DNA of 64,000 bases from Mesorhizobium sp. B2-8-5 (lineage in GTDB: Bacteria; Pseudomonadota; Alphaproteobacteria; Rhizobiales; Rhizobiaceae). The DNA is taken from positions 3,877,501 to 3,941,500 of the forward strand of contig NZ_CP083951.1 of assembly GCF_006440675.2 (NCBI RefSeq), read 5' to 3'. The position numbers and the translations under genes are program-made. Below are positions 11,194-21,130 of this stretch, in pieces. The stretch's first letter is position 1; every line of letters begins with the position of its first letter. Under the pieces are notes generated by a model. It was not told the DNA's origin, searched no databases, and saw only the letters and a list, made by a program, of their open reading frames with translations.

Positions 11194-11331
11194 ATGTGAA
11201 AAAGCGACGAAAAAGTCGAAAAAAGCCCGGAATTCCGCGGTTTTCGGCTTGGGTTCCGGAGCGCTTCTTTCTAAAGTCCGTTTCCTGCCGGATGAGTCGT
11301 AGTTCCGGTTTTCTCATGGAAGGGAATTTTT

Positions 11332-11604
11332 ATGAACAAGAACGAACTGGTGTCCGCCGTCGCCGACTCCGCAAGCATTTCGAAGGCTGATGCGCAGTCA
11401 GCCGTCGATGCGGTGTTCTCCGTGATCACTGGCGAACTGAAGAAGGGCGGCGATGTCCGGCTTGTCGGCTTCGGAAATTTCACCGTGTCAAAACGCGCTG
11501 CTTCGACCGGCCGCAACCCGCAGACCGGCGCGGAAGTGAAGATTCCGGCCCGCACCGTGCCGAAGTTCTCGGCCGGCAAGGGCCTCAAGGACGCGGTCAA
11601 CTAA
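11332..11604 (+). CDS. hupB: DNA-binding protein HU-beta
   Basis: A 90-residue HU-family histone-like protein with the signature region GFGNFTVSKRAASTGRNPQTG and the DNA-contact Pro in the beta arm (residue about 63, GAEVKIPA). It bends DNA and compacts the nucleoid. Position after lon is conserved in rhizobia. ATG follows AGGGAATTTTT. Confidence 0.95.
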   Translation: MNKNELVSAVADSASISKADAQSAVDAVFSVITGELKKGGDVRLVGFGNFTVSKRAASTGRNPQTGAEVKIPARTVPKFSAGKGLKDAVN

Positions 11605-11625
11605 GACCTTTTCTTTTAAGAGCAG

Positions 11626-11652
11626 AAAAGCCGGGCTTGCCCGGCTTTTCTT
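11626..11652. terminator. Terminator between hupB and the convergent aldo/keto reductase
   Basis: AAAAGCCGGG and CCCGGCTTTT form a stem with loop CTTG and a T-rich tail (CTTTTTT). The A run on the other side makes it potentially bidirectional. Confidence 0.85.
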
Positions 11653-11673
11653 TTTTCGGCTGTTCGCAGCGGC

Positions 11674-12696
11674 TCAGGCCGTCGGCGCGTCGGCGCGCAT
11701 CAGGCCTTCCTGTTTCAAATCCACCCAGAGCGCCGCAGGTATTTTGGTGTCGAGCAGCGCGCGGTTGCTTTCGACTTCAGCCGGCCGCTGGCCGCCGGGG
11801 ATCACCGACATCACCGAAGGATGCTGCAGCGGGAACTGCAGGGCCGCCTCGATCAGGCGCACGTCGTGGCGCTTGCAGACGGCTTCGATGCGCGCCACGC
11901 GATCCAGGATCTCCTTCGGCGCCTCGCTGTAATTGTAGAAGGCTCCGGGCTTCGGTCCGGTCGCAAGCACGCCGGAATTGTAGGGTCCGCCCAGCACGAT
12001 GCCGATGCCGCGCTTCTGGCAAAGGGGCAGGAAGGATTGCAGCGCCTCCTGCTCGAGCAGCGTGTAGCGGCCGGCGAGCAGGAACAGGTCGAAATCGCCG
12101 CGTTCGGCGAGGGTTTGAGCGACCTGCCACTCATTGATGCCGCCGCCGAAGGCCTTGATGACGCCCTGGTCGCGCAGCGAAAGCAGCCCGTAATAGCCGG
12201 ACGACATGAACTCCTCGATGCGGGCGTCGGAGGCCTCCTTGCTGCCATGGGTGAAGACGTCGACGTCATGGACGAAGAGGATGTCGATGCGGTCGACGCC
12301 CAGACGCTCCAGCGAGGCCTCGAAGGAACGCATGACGCCGTCATAGCTGTAGTCGTAGACTTCCCGGCGCGACGGCGTCTCGAAGAACTTGCCGATGCCG
12401 GTGCGCTGGTCCGGCGCAGAGACGCGCATGATACGGCCGACCTTGCTCGACAAGACATAGTCGTCGCGCTTCCTGCCGCGCAGGAACGGGTTGAGGCGGG
12501 TTTCAGACAGGCCAAGGCCGTAGAGCGGGGCCGTATCATAGTAGCGGCATCCGGTCGCCCATGCCGCCTGCAGGGTGGCGTTGGCGTCCTCGTCGGAGAT
12601 GGCGCGGTAGAGATTGCCGAGCGGCGCCGTGCCGAAACCGAGCTCGGTGAAGGTGATGCCGCCATTGCCGATGCGGTCGAAATGCCGTGTCTTCAT
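11674..12696 (-). CDS. Aldo/keto reductase, L-fucose dehydrogenase-like
   Basis: A 340-residue TIM-barrel oxidoreductase. The AKR tetrad is recognisable: Asp and Tyr in YDTAPLYG, Lys in LSSKVGR, His in LFVHDVD; the NADP-binding tail is present. The full-length style (FTELGFGTAPLGNLY start) resembles D-threo-aldose 1-dehydrogenase / L-fucose dehydrogenases. Location beside a FucU-type mutarotase and sugar ABC genes supports oxidation of a free aldose. ATG at 12696 is chosen; the longer frame upstream is unrelated. Confidence 0.85.
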   Translation of the reverse strand: MKTRHFDRIGNGGITFTELGFGTAPLGNLYRAISDEDANATLQAAWATGCRYYDTAPLYGLGLSETRLNPFLRGRKRDDYVLSSKVGRIMRVSAPDQRTGIGKFFETPSRREVYDYSYDGVMRSFEASLERLGVDRIDILFVHDVDVFTHGSKEASDARIEEFMSSGYYGLLSLRDQGVIKAFGGGINEWQVAQTLAERGDFDLFLLAGRYTLLEQEALQSFLPLCQKRGIGIVLGGPYNSGVLATGPKPGAFYNYSEAPKEILDRVARIEAVCKRHDVRLIEAALQFPLQHPSVMSVIPGGQRPAEVESNRALLDTKIPAALWVDLKQEGLMRADAPTA

Positions 12697-12872
12697 GTCT
12701 GACGATGTCCCGGAGCGATTTGTCTGACATGACACTATCACGCTCGTGGCCCAGCAAAAGTGCCGAGGCTCGTTGGACAGCGATTTTCGCGGTGGTAGCA
12801 TAAACAAAACAAGCCTTTCGCGGCAGCACATCACAAAGCCAAGCGATACCTCCGCAGGCAGGGTGAGCCATC

Positions 12873-13439
12873 ATGACCAAAGCCGGATCAGGTATGTTCG
12901 CGACCGCGCTGAATGAGCTTGGCGCGGTGCTGGCGCGCACGGATGAAGCCCAAATCGACGCCGCCTGCGCAATGCTTGCCGGCGCCGGCAGGATCGCCGT
13001 CCATGGCTGCGGCCGCGAGGCGCTGCAGGTCAAGGGCTTTGCCATGCGGCTCTATCATCTCGGCCTGCCGGTCTCGGTCGTCGGCGACATGACCACGCCG
13101 CCATTGGGGCAGGGCGATGTCTTCCTGGCGAGTTCAGGTCCGGGCGAGACCACCACGGTGCTGACCTTGATGCGGGTTGCCCGCGCGGCTGGGGCAAAGG
13201 TGCTGCTCCTGACCGCAGAACCGGAAGGCAGCGCCGCGAAGCTTGCCGACTTCACGCTGCTCATTCCGGCGCAGACGATGGCCAGCGACCAGGGCGCCGC
13301 CCGAACCTCGGTGCTGCCGATGGGCTCGCTGTTCGAAGGCGCATTGTTCCTTTTGTTCGAAATCATGGTGCTGAAGCTCAAGGCGCTGACCGGGACGACG
13401 CCGGAAGCGATGCGCGCCAGGCACACCAATATGGAGTAA
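12873..13439 (+). CDS. SIS-domain sugar isomerase-like protein
   Basis: A 188-residue protein with a SIS phosphosugar-binding fold: GCGREALQVKGFAMRLYHLG at the front, SSGPGETTTV as the phosphate loop, and a C-terminal helix. It resembles 6-phospho-3-hexuloisomerase / HxlB-like proteins, although the substrate here is unknown. It overlaps no gene and ends 3 bp before the creatininase-family gene, so the two are surely co-transcribed. Confidence 0.8.
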   Translation: MTKAGSGMFATALNELGAVLARTDEAQIDAACAMLAGAGRIAVHGCGREALQVKGFAMRLYHLGLPVSVVGDMTTPPLGQGDVFLASSGPGETTTVLTLMRVARAAGAKVLLLTAEPEGSAAKLADFTLLIPAQTMASDQGAARTSVLPMGSLFEGALFLLFEIMVLKLKALTGTTPEAMRARHTNME

Positions 13440-13442
13440 GGG

Positions 13443-14186
13443 ATGCGCTACGAGCTGATGCTGCCGCACCAGATCCGCAAGGCGATCGAGGAGAACTGGC
13501 CGGTCGTTCTGCCGCTCGGCGTGCTCGAATACCATGGCGAGCACATGGCAGTCGGCATGGACACGCTGGCCGTCATCAAGACGGTGGAACTGATCGAGCA
13601 GGAGAGGGACATCGTCATTTTGCCGCCCTTCTATTACGGCGCGGCAAGCTATGCGGTGGCTCCGCCGGAAGGCAGCGGCTCGGTGCAGGTCGGCGGCCCG
13701 GCGCTTTCGCCTTTCGCGGAGGAATTGTTCTACGGCCTGCTGCGCATCGGCTTCCGCAACATCCACGCCATCATCCATCATCAGACCGAGAATTTCGCGG
13801 CCGGCATGCCGACCGATCTCGCCTTCAAGACCGCCGGCCGGCAGGCGATCTTTCGCTTCCTCGAAAAGGAGCGCGGCGAGGGCTGGTGGGGCTCGAACAC
13901 CATGGCCGACTACTATGCCGGCCACGCCCAGGGCGAGAATGTCTTCAACTGGGTGCAAGTGCATCCGCTGATGCCGGCCGCGATGAACGGCAAATACCCG
14001 TTCGACCATGCCGGCATCGGCGAGACATCGCTGATGCTGGCCCTATGCCCGGAGGCGGTGGACGAGAAGCATTTCGCCGACAACACCGGCTGGTACACTA
14101 AAGGCGCCGCGGAAGCCTCCGCGGGTCTCGGCAAGATCGGCGTCGCGATGATCCTCGACCATTTGCGGTCGATCCTGCAGGCCTAG
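13443..14186 (+). CDS. Creatininase-family amidohydrolase
   Basis: A 247-residue protein of the creatininase/MftE superfamily. Metal-site residues are visible as LGVLEYHGEHMAVGMDT (Glu, His, Asp) and the HHQTEN region. The family hydrolyses cyclic amides or related bonds. In sugar loci such genes occur with SIS and ABC genes, but the reaction is unknown. It runs toward the convergent permease gene. Confidence 0.8.
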   Translation: MRYELMLPHQIRKAIEENWPVVLPLGVLEYHGEHMAVGMDTLAVIKTVELIEQERDIVILPPFYYGAASYAVAPPEGSGSVQVGGPALSPFAEELFYGLLRIGFRNIHAIIHHQTENFAAGMPTDLAFKTAGRQAIFRFLEKERGEGWWGSNTMADYYAGHAQGENVFNWVQVHPLMPAAMNGKYPFDHAGIGETSLMLALCPEAVDEKHFADNTGWYTKGAAEASAGLGKIGVAMILDHLRSILQA

Positions 14187-14188
14187 CT

Positions 14189-14220
14189 CTCCCCTCTCCC
14201 ACAAGGGGTCACAAGGGGAG
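14189..14220. terminator. Hairpin between convergent genes
   Basis: CTCCCCT at 14189-14195 pairs with AGGGGAG at 14214-14220 around an 18-base loop that contains a second short repeat (ACAAGGGG twice). It is the usual rhizobial pyrimidine/purine intergenic hairpin; a role as bidirectional terminator is likely. Confidence 0.5.
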
Positions 14221-14233
14221 AAGGGGAAGGCGC

Positions 14234-15151
14234 CTATTTCACCGAGCCGGCCGTCATGCCCATGATCAGATAGCGCTCGAGCGCGATGCCGATGATGGCC
14301 AGCGGCGCGATCGCGGCCGTGGCCAAGGCCGCCATTGACCACCAGTTGATGCCTTGCGAGCCTGTTTGGCTCGCCACCATGACGGGGATTGTCTTGGCGT
14401 CCGTCGACGTCAGAAGGGCGGCGAAGAAATATTCGTTCCAGCACAGCACCATCGCCAGGATGAAAGCGGCGACCATGCCGGGCAGCGCGATCGGCATGAC
14501 GATGCGGAAGAAGGCGCCCCAGATCGACAGTCCGTCGACCAAAGCGGCCTCCTCCAATTCGACGGGAATAGAGTTGAACTGGTCGCGCATGATCCAGATG
14601 ACGATCGGCAGCACCATCAGCGTGTAGAGGAGCACAAGCCCAATGCGCGTATCGAGGAGGGCGACTTCGCGGTAGAGCACCAGGAAGGGGAGCGCCAGCA
14701 CGACCGGCGGCAGGATCAGTTGCGACAGGAAGAAGAAAGAGATGTCCTCGTTCTTGAACCAGGCGAATTTGTAGCGATAGCGGGTGAGGCCATAAGCGGC
14801 GAGGCTGCCGATGATGATGGCGAGGCCCGATGCCCCGACAGAGGTGATGACGGAATTCATGAACCGTTTCAGAAATTCGTCGCGCACGGTCGATGTCTGG
14901 AAGATCGAATCCGGCGACAGGCCGAGCGAGCGCCAGCCTTTCCAGTCCGGCTGGAAGTCGACGAAGGGAATGAGATGCCCTTGCGTGACGTCGACCGCCG
15001 ATTTGAACGAGGTGGTGATCGTCCAGTAGATCGGGAACAGACAGACGAAAGCCCAGAAGATAAGCGCGCCATAGATGAAGACGCGGCTGGCGATGAAGGC
15101 CGCCGGCGAGCGGATTTCAGAAACGGTGTAGTCGGTGGTCTGTACGCTCAT
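14234..15151 (-). CDS. Carbohydrate ABC transporter permease (MalG type)
   Basis: A 305-residue inner-membrane protein with about six transmembrane helices and the EAA loop (ELEEAALVDGLSIWGAFFRIVMPIALPG), which contacts the ATPase. The second of two permeases; the stop of the upstream permease is 9 bp before its start. It forms the channel for the sugar delivered by the Tat-exported binding protein. Confidence 0.9.
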   Translation of the reverse strand: MSVQTTDYTVSEIRSPAAFIASRVFIYGALIFWAFVCLFPIYWTITTSFKSAVDVTQGHLIPFVDFQPDWKGWRSLGLSPDSIFQTSTVRDEFLKRFMNSVITSVGASGLAIIIGSLAAYGLTRYRYKFAWFKNEDISFFFLSQLILPPVVLALPFLVLYREVALLDTRIGLVLLYTLMVLPIVIWIMRDQFNSIPVELEEAALVDGLSIWGAFFRIVMPIALPGMVAAFILAMVLCWNEYFFAALLTSTDAKTIPVMVASQTGSQGINWWSMAALATAAIAPLAIIGIALERYLIMGMTAGSVK

Positions 15152-15160
15152 GACGGCCGC

Positions 15161-16276
15161 TCAGTTGACGTTGCGCACGAAGCGACTGGCGAATTTCAGC
15201 AGCCAGGTCACGAACACGACGATGATGATCAGATAGGCCATGGCCAGCATGGTGCCGTAGCCGACATTCGAGCGGTCACGATATTCGCGATAGATGAAGC
15301 TCGACACGGAATCGGTGGCGCCGCCGGGGCCGCCGGAGGTCAAGGTGATGATGATGTCGGCGAGCTTCAGCTTGAAGATGATGCGCAGGATCACGGCCGT
15401 CACCGACACCGGCAGCATCAGCGGAAAGGTGACCTGCCAGAAGGTCTGCCATGCGGTCGCGCCGTCGACGCGGGCGGCTTCCAGAACCTCGCGCGACATC
15501 GCCTGCAGGCCGGCAAGCAGCATGATCATCATGAACGGGATGAAGGTCCAGGCGTCGAGCATCATGATCGAGATGCGGGCGGTGATCGGATCGGAGAAGA
15601 AGGCGGGATTGTCCCAGCCGAGATGGCGCGCCAGCGTCGCCGCCGGTCCGAACCGGTATTCCATCAGCGACTTGCCGACCATCCAGGACACCGCGACCGG
15701 CGACAGCATCAGCGGCAAAAGGAAGACGACGCGGAAGAATTTGCGGGCGCGGATCTGCGCGTTGAGCAGCAGCGCCAGGCCGAAGGCGATGACATATTCG
15801 ACCAGCACCGCAAGCACGTAGAGCACCATGTTGAACAGCGCATTGCGGTAGTAGGGATCGGCCAGCATCTGCCAGAAATTGTCGAGGCCGTTGAACCTGC
15901 GTCCGGTAAACGAGCTGAGGTTCCAGTCGGTGAGCGCGATGTAGAAGCCGAACAGGGTCGGGAAGATCACCATGGCGATGGTGAAGAGCAGCGCCGGCAA
16001 AAGGAACAGCGCGCGCTGCCCGTCCTCGCCACGCGTCAGCACCTGCCAGGCGCCGAGCGCTGCGCCCCACAAGATGTAAGCGTAGATCACCGGTCGCCAG
16101 GTGTCGAAACCGACCGTGGACATTTCGGTCTTGTAGAGGACCTGCACGATGATGATCGCCAGCAGGCCAAGCGTCGCGAGGGCCAGCAGGCCCCAGCCGA
16201 GGCGCTTGCGGCCTGCCGGGATCAGATCGGCCGGATTCGCCGGCCACGCATTTGCGGTCGAAATCTGCTCAGCCAC
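15161..16276 (-). CDS. Sugar ABC transporter permease (MalF type)
   Basis: A 371-residue membrane protein, longer than MalG types, with extra N-terminal helices (LGWGLLALATLGLLAIIIV, then two more segments) and the EAA motif (EVLEAARVDGATAWQTFWQVTFPLMLP). It pairs with the permease just downstream. Between it and the binding-protein gene lie a dispersed repeat and hairpin (16291-16392), which may adjust transcript levels between the abundant binding protein and the permeases. Confidence 0.9.
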   Translation of the reverse strand: MAEQISTANAWPANPADLIPAGRKRLGWGLLALATLGLLAIIIVQVLYKTEMSTVGFDTWRPVIYAYILWGAALGAWQVLTRGEDGQRALFLLPALLFTIAMVIFPTLFGFYIALTDWNLSSFTGRRFNGLDNFWQMLADPYYRNALFNMVLYVLAVLVEYVIAFGLALLLNAQIRARKFFRVVFLLPLMLSPVAVSWMVGKSLMEYRFGPAATLARHLGWDNPAFFSDPITARISIMMLDAWTFIPFMMIMLLAGLQAMSREVLEAARVDGATAWQTFWQVTFPLMLPVSVTAVILRIIFKLKLADIIITLTSGGPGGATDSVSSFIYREYRDRSNVGYGTMLAMAYLIIIVVFVTWLLKFASRFVRNVN

Positions 16277-16290
16277 GCCTCTCGCCTTCT

Positions 16291-16392
16291 AGAGCGCTTC
16301 ACCGTTTCACGGAAACGGCGAACCGCTCTATCTCTTTGTTTTTACGCAATTCCGGACGGAAAATCGCTCACACTTTTCCTGGAATTGCTCTA
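16291..16392. repeat. Dispersed rhizobial intergenic repeat, copy 2, with hairpin
   Basis: The left half is an imperfect hairpin: AGAGCG, CCGTTTC / GAAACGG, CGCTCT (16291-16329). The right half (16335-16392) is the same sequence family as 5261-5319. It lies between a permease and the binding-protein gene of one operon. Confidence 0.6.
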
Positions 16393-16471
16393 ACGCATCA
16401 AACCGGCCAAGCCGGTAACGACGCGGCCCGGTGACGATGTGCCACCGGGCCGCGACGTCTCACAAGCCAGC

Positions 16472-18136
16472 CTACATGCCGAGCGAGGCTTTGTAGAGCT
16501 TGACCTGGTTTTCGCGGCCGATCTGGTCGGTCAGCTTTTCCCAGGCCGCGGCGATGGCGTCGGCGCCTTCCTGCGCCTTCATCTTGCCGGCGAAGGTGTT
16601 GGCCAGAATGTCCTCGGCGGCGGAGTAGTACTGGAAGATGCCGGGGATGCGCGGCTCGATCGCCGCGTTCGGGTGGTTGTAGGAATCGCCTTCCGACTTG
16701 AGGTAGGAGGTGATGAAGGCCTCGTCGTAACCGGCCGCCACCCACTCCGGAACGTTGAAATGGGAGTTGCGGTAGGGCTGGAAGCCCGATGGGTACATCG
16801 CCGTCCAGATCGACAGATCCTTGCCGCCGAGATGGGCGGCGGCGGACCATGCGGCCTTCTTCTTCTTTTCGTCCTTGTCGACGCGGGCCATGACATAGAC
16901 GCCCCAGCCGAGATAGGCGCAGTTCGGCGCATAGTTCGGGCCGCTGGCAAGCTTGTCCCACTTGCCGGTCTTGGAGTTGTAGACGTCGTCGGAGCCCGGC
17001 AGGATCGAGAAGCCGGTGACGTCGCCGATGACCGAGGAGTCATTGGTCTTGACGTTCGAGCCGACGTCGCCCCACCAGGGGATCATCGAGCCGGTGCCAG
17101 CCAGGAACTGCTGGAAGGCCGTGGTGTTCGGATCGGCGTTGATCTGGTCGGCGGGCTCGGAGGGCAGGGCGTCGATCACGTCCTGGATGGCACGCACCCA
17201 GGCGGGATTGTTGATGCGCGGCTTCATGGTGTCGGCATCGAACAGCCAGGCCTTGTCGTCGGGATGCTTGGCGTAGGCCGTGGCGCGGCTGCCGAGGAAG
17301 TAGAAGCCGAAACCGCCCCAGGGCTTGGGCGCGTCGAGATAGCCATAAACGTCCTGGCCCTTGAATTGCTTGCCCTTGAGGAACTTGGTGACGGCCTGCA
17401 CTTCCTGCCAGGTCTTCGGCACCCCCCATTCGGTGGTGGCGCCGCTGTCCTTCCACTGCTTGGCGAGGTCGGCATCGGCGAACACGTCGGTGCGGTAGTT
17501 GAAGTTGTGCGTGTCGCCGTCGATGGTCACGCGATACTGCTTGCCGTCCCAGGTGCCGACCGGCGGCTTCAGGTAGTTGACGAGGTCGTCGAAGTCGATC
17601 TGCTTCTTGACCCAGTCGGGCATCTCGGAGGTGAGGCCCTTGCCGCAGACATCGCCTTCGAAGGGCGCGCCCATCTCGATGATGTCGAAATCGACGGTGC
17701 CGGTGGCGATCGACTGCTGCAGGCGGGCGTTGTAGTCGGCCTGGGCGAGGTCGATCCAGCTGATCTTGGCGCCCGTATAGGCCTCCCATGGCTTCAGGAA
17801 GCCGCGGAACAGCACATTGTGCAGGTTCTGATTGTTGAGGCCCATGAAGGTCAGCTCGACACCGGCGAACTCGCCTTCCTTGACATTGGCCTTGGTCGCT
17901 TCGAGGCAGAGCTCGCCGACCTTCTGGAAGTCGGCGTCGGTGGGCTGGCCCTTGCCGACGCCCGGGATCTGCAGGATTTTCTTGCGCAGGTCGTCATCGG
18001 CCGCGGCCGGCCTCGTCAGCGCGCCGAGCCCGGCGCCGGAGGCGGCGGCGATCGCGGCCATGCTGGCCGCGCCCTTCAGCAGATCGCGGCGGTTCGCTCC
18101 GGCGCGCATCAGTTTTTCATACAGATCGACTCTCAT
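16472..18136 (-). CDS. Sugar ABC transporter substrate-binding protein, Tat-exported
   Basis: A 554-residue type-I extracellular solute-binding protein. The N-terminus has a twin-arginine motif (NRRDLLKG, about residues 15-22) followed by an Ala-rich hydrophobic segment and AAAD cleavage region, so the protein is likely exported folded by Tat. It is larger than typical sugar-binding proteins (about 420 residues), as in the MalE-like 550-residue rhizobial group. It is the first gene of the leftward transport operon. Confidence 0.88.
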   Translation of the reverse strand: MRVDLYEKLMRAGANRRDLLKGAASMAAIAAASGAGLGALTRPAAADDDLRKKILQIPGVGKGQPTDADFQKVGELCLEATKANVKEGEFAGVELTFMGLNNQNLHNVLFRGFLKPWEAYTGAKISWIDLAQADYNARLQQSIATGTVDFDIIEMGAPFEGDVCGKGLTSEMPDWVKKQIDFDDLVNYLKPPVGTWDGKQYRVTIDGDTHNFNYRTDVFADADLAKQWKDSGATTEWGVPKTWQEVQAVTKFLKGKQFKGQDVYGYLDAPKPWGGFGFYFLGSRATAYAKHPDDKAWLFDADTMKPRINNPAWVRAIQDVIDALPSEPADQINADPNTTAFQQFLAGTGSMIPWWGDVGSNVKTNDSSVIGDVTGFSILPGSDDVYNSKTGKWDKLASGPNYAPNCAYLGWGVYVMARVDKDEKKKKAAWSAAAHLGGKDLSIWTAMYPSGFQPYRNSHFNVPEWVAAGYDEAFITSYLKSEGDSYNHPNAAIEPRIPGIFQYYSAAEDILANTFAGKMKAQEGADAIAAAWEKLTDQIGRENQVKLYKASLGM

Positions 18137-18310
18137 CTACAGGTTCCTCCCAGAACAACAGCCATTGAATTGAAGTGCCAATCTCTTGGACGTCGAAGCG
18201 TCTCTCGGTTCTCCTCGATCATACCGGACGTGGGACCCCACCCTGCGTCGCCGGAGCTCCGATTTCAGGGTAACAGGCCTGCTCTCGGATTGGCACTCGC
18301 CACTATTCGC

Positions 18311-18322
18311 GTAATCGATTAC
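18311..18322. promoter_or_regulatory. LacI-type operator palindrome
   Basis: GTAATCGATTAC is a perfect 12-bp palindrome with the central CG characteristic of LacI/GalR-family operators. It lies in the 280-bp divergent region between the binding-protein gene and the ABC ATPase gene, so one repressor could control both transporter halves. No LacI gene is in the window. Confidence 0.55.
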
Positions 18323-18416
18323 CTTGTCAACAAGATTGGCTTTTTATCTATAAGATACCGACTTGCCGTCGCCGTTGGCAATGGCTAGCTTCACCGCAAA
18401 CGATAAAGGGGAGACG

Positions 18417-19475
<1,059 letters not shown>

Positions 19476-19502
19476 CCGCACACAACCCTTCAAGAGGAAA
19501 CC

Positions 19503-19955
19503 ATGCTCAAAGGGATCAATCCGCTGCTCAATGCCGATGTGCTCCAGGCGCTGCGGGCGATGGGCCATGGCGACGACCTGATCATCGCCGACACCAATTT
19601 CCCGTCCGATTCGGTGGCGCGGCAAACCGTGCTCGGCAAGCTGTTGCGCATCGATGCGACGGCGGCCGAAGTGGTGAAGGCGGTGCTGTCGGTCTTGCCG
19701 CTGGATACTTTCGTCAACGATGCGGCGGCGCGCATGGAGATCGTCGGCAAGCCGAACGAGATCCCGCCGGTGCAGAGGGAGGTGCAGAAGGAGATCAACG
19801 CGGCCGAGGGCAAGCCCTGGCCGATGATCTCGATCGAGCGCTATGCCTTCTACGAGCGCTCCAAGAAAGCCTATTGCGTGATCCAGACCGGCGAGCGCCG
19901 CTTCTATGGCTGCTTTGCCTTCCGCAAGGGCGTCGTGCCGCCGGATGCGGAGTAA
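19503..19955 (+). CDS. RbsD/FucU-family sugar mutarotase
   Basis: A 150-residue protein beginning LKGINPLLNADVLQALRAMGHGD, the FucU/RbsD signature with the catalytic-region His, and ending with the conserved YGCFAFRKGVV. It interconverts anomers of a sugar such as L-fucose or ribose in the cytoplasm. It sits between the ABC ATPase and the kinase, 27 bp and 4 bp apart. Confidence 0.9.
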   Translation: MLKGINPLLNADVLQALRAMGHGDDLIIADTNFPSDSVARQTVLGKLLRIDATAAEVVKAVLSVLPLDTFVNDAAARMEIVGKPNEIPPVQREVQKEINAAEGKPWPMISIERYAFYERSKKAYCVIQTGERRFYGCFAFRKGVVPPDAE

Positions 19956-19959
19956 GGAC

Positions 19960-20904
19960 ATGGCCACCGGCAAGCCTGTCGTCATGAAGCCCGTTGTGAT
20001 CCTGGGCGTGTTCGTCGCCGACACCGCCTATCGCGCCGACCGCCAGCCGCGCCTGGGCGAGACGATCCTCGGCAATTCCTTCAAGCTCGGCCCGGGCGGC
20101 AAGGGATCGAACCAGGCCGTGGCCGCCGGCAAGCTCGGCGCCGACATCACCTTCCTGACGCGCCTCGGCGTCGATGCTTTCGCCGACATGGCCAAGCAGA
20201 CCTGGAAGGACGCGGGCGTGAAAAGCGCCGTCATCGACACGCCGGACAGCTATACGGGCGCTGCCTATATCTTCGTCGAGGAAGGCAGCGGCAACAACGC
20301 CATCATCGTCAGCCCGGGCGCTGCAATGCTGATTTCCCCAGCCGACATCGAAGCGCATGCCGAACTCATCCGGTCCGCCGGCGTCTTCGTCACCCAACTC
20401 GAACAGCCGATCGACGCGGCATTGAAGGCGCTGGAGATCGCGCGTGGAGCAGGGGTGACGACCATCCTCAATCCCGCGCCGGCCGCCAGCCTGCCCGACC
20501 GCATCTACGCGTTCTGCGACTATGTCACGCCCAACGAGACCGAAGCCGAAGGACTGACCGGCATCAAGGTTTCGTCGATCGACGACGCCCGCCGCGCCGC
20601 CGACGCTCTGCTGGCCAAGGGTGTCGGCGCCGTCATCGTCACGCTCGGCGAGAAGGGTGCGTTGCTGCACACCAAGACCCGCTCCGAGCATGTCGGCGCG
20701 GTCAATGCCGGCCCGGTGGTCGAGACCACGGGGGCAGGTGACGCGTTCAATGGCGGCTTGGCCGCGGCCCTGGCAAAGGGCGTCGAGCCGCTGGAGGCCA
20801 TCCGCTTTGCCTGCGCGGTCGCCGGCATTTCGGTGACGCGCCCCGGCACTGCGCCGTCCATGCCGACCCTCAAAGAGGTCGAAGCGCTGCTCGCCAGGGC
20901 CTGA
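19960..20904 (+). CDS. Ribokinase-family sugar kinase
   Basis: A 314-residue PfkB-family kinase. The N-terminal GGKGSNQAVAAGKLG and the C-terminal catalytic TTGAGDAFNGG (Asp base) are present. It probably phosphorylates the imported pentose or aldose. ATG at 19960 follows TAAGGAC; the preceding in-frame start lies inside the mutarotase gene. Last gene of the rightward sugar operon. Confidence 0.9.
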   Translation: MATGKPVVMKPVVILGVFVADTAYRADRQPRLGETILGNSFKLGPGGKGSNQAVAAGKLGADITFLTRLGVDAFADMAKQTWKDAGVKSAVIDTPDSYTGAAYIFVEEGSGNNAIIVSPGAAMLISPADIEAHAELIRSAGVFVTQLEQPIDAALKALEIARGAGVTTILNPAPAASLPDRIYAFCDYVTPNETEAEGLTGIKVSSIDDARRAADALLAKGVGAVIVTLGEKGALLHTKTRSEHVGAVNAGPVVETTGAGDAFNGGLAAALAKGVEPLEAIRFACAVAGISVTRPGTAPSMPTLKEVEALLARA

Positions 20905-21015
20905 GACCTCCCGCAGTCCATTTTTCGCGGCTTTGTTAGAGGCCGCTTATTCCGGAACGCTACCGAGGCGAGCGCGTTCATCGTCCTGCCGGCGGCGCCG
21001 ATTTGGAACGGTAGG

Positions 21016-21114
21016 ATGAAAAAGCCTTACGAAAAGCCCACGCTGGTGAAGCGTCAGAAGCTCACCGAACGGACGGCCCAGATTATCGCGTCCGGGGTTG
21101 TCCTGGGCGAATGA
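21016..21114 (+). CDS. 32-residue orphan RiPP-precursor-like peptide
   Basis: A short frame (ATG 21016, TGA 21112) preceded by GGTAGG. The peptide starts MKKPYEKPTLVKRQKL and has Tyr5, Pro8, Leu10 and Thr20. That matches the spacing Y-x2-P-x-L and the late leader Thr of lasso-peptide-type leaders; the Gly usually at position 14 is Gln here. The remaining AQIIASGVVLGE would be the core. No leader peptidase, cyclase or RRE gene lies within the window, so it would be an orphan. It could equally be a small protein of unknown role. Confidence 0.5.
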   Translation: MKKPYEKPTLVKRQKLTERTAQIIASGVVLGE

Positions 21115-21130
21115 TTTTCCAAGGACAGCG

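Noticed and set aside
14354..16393. A 679-codon rightward open frame over the permease genes.
   Set aside because: Antisense shadow of two clear ABC permeases; composition (His, Asp, Arg, Gln-rich) is typical of an artefact frame.
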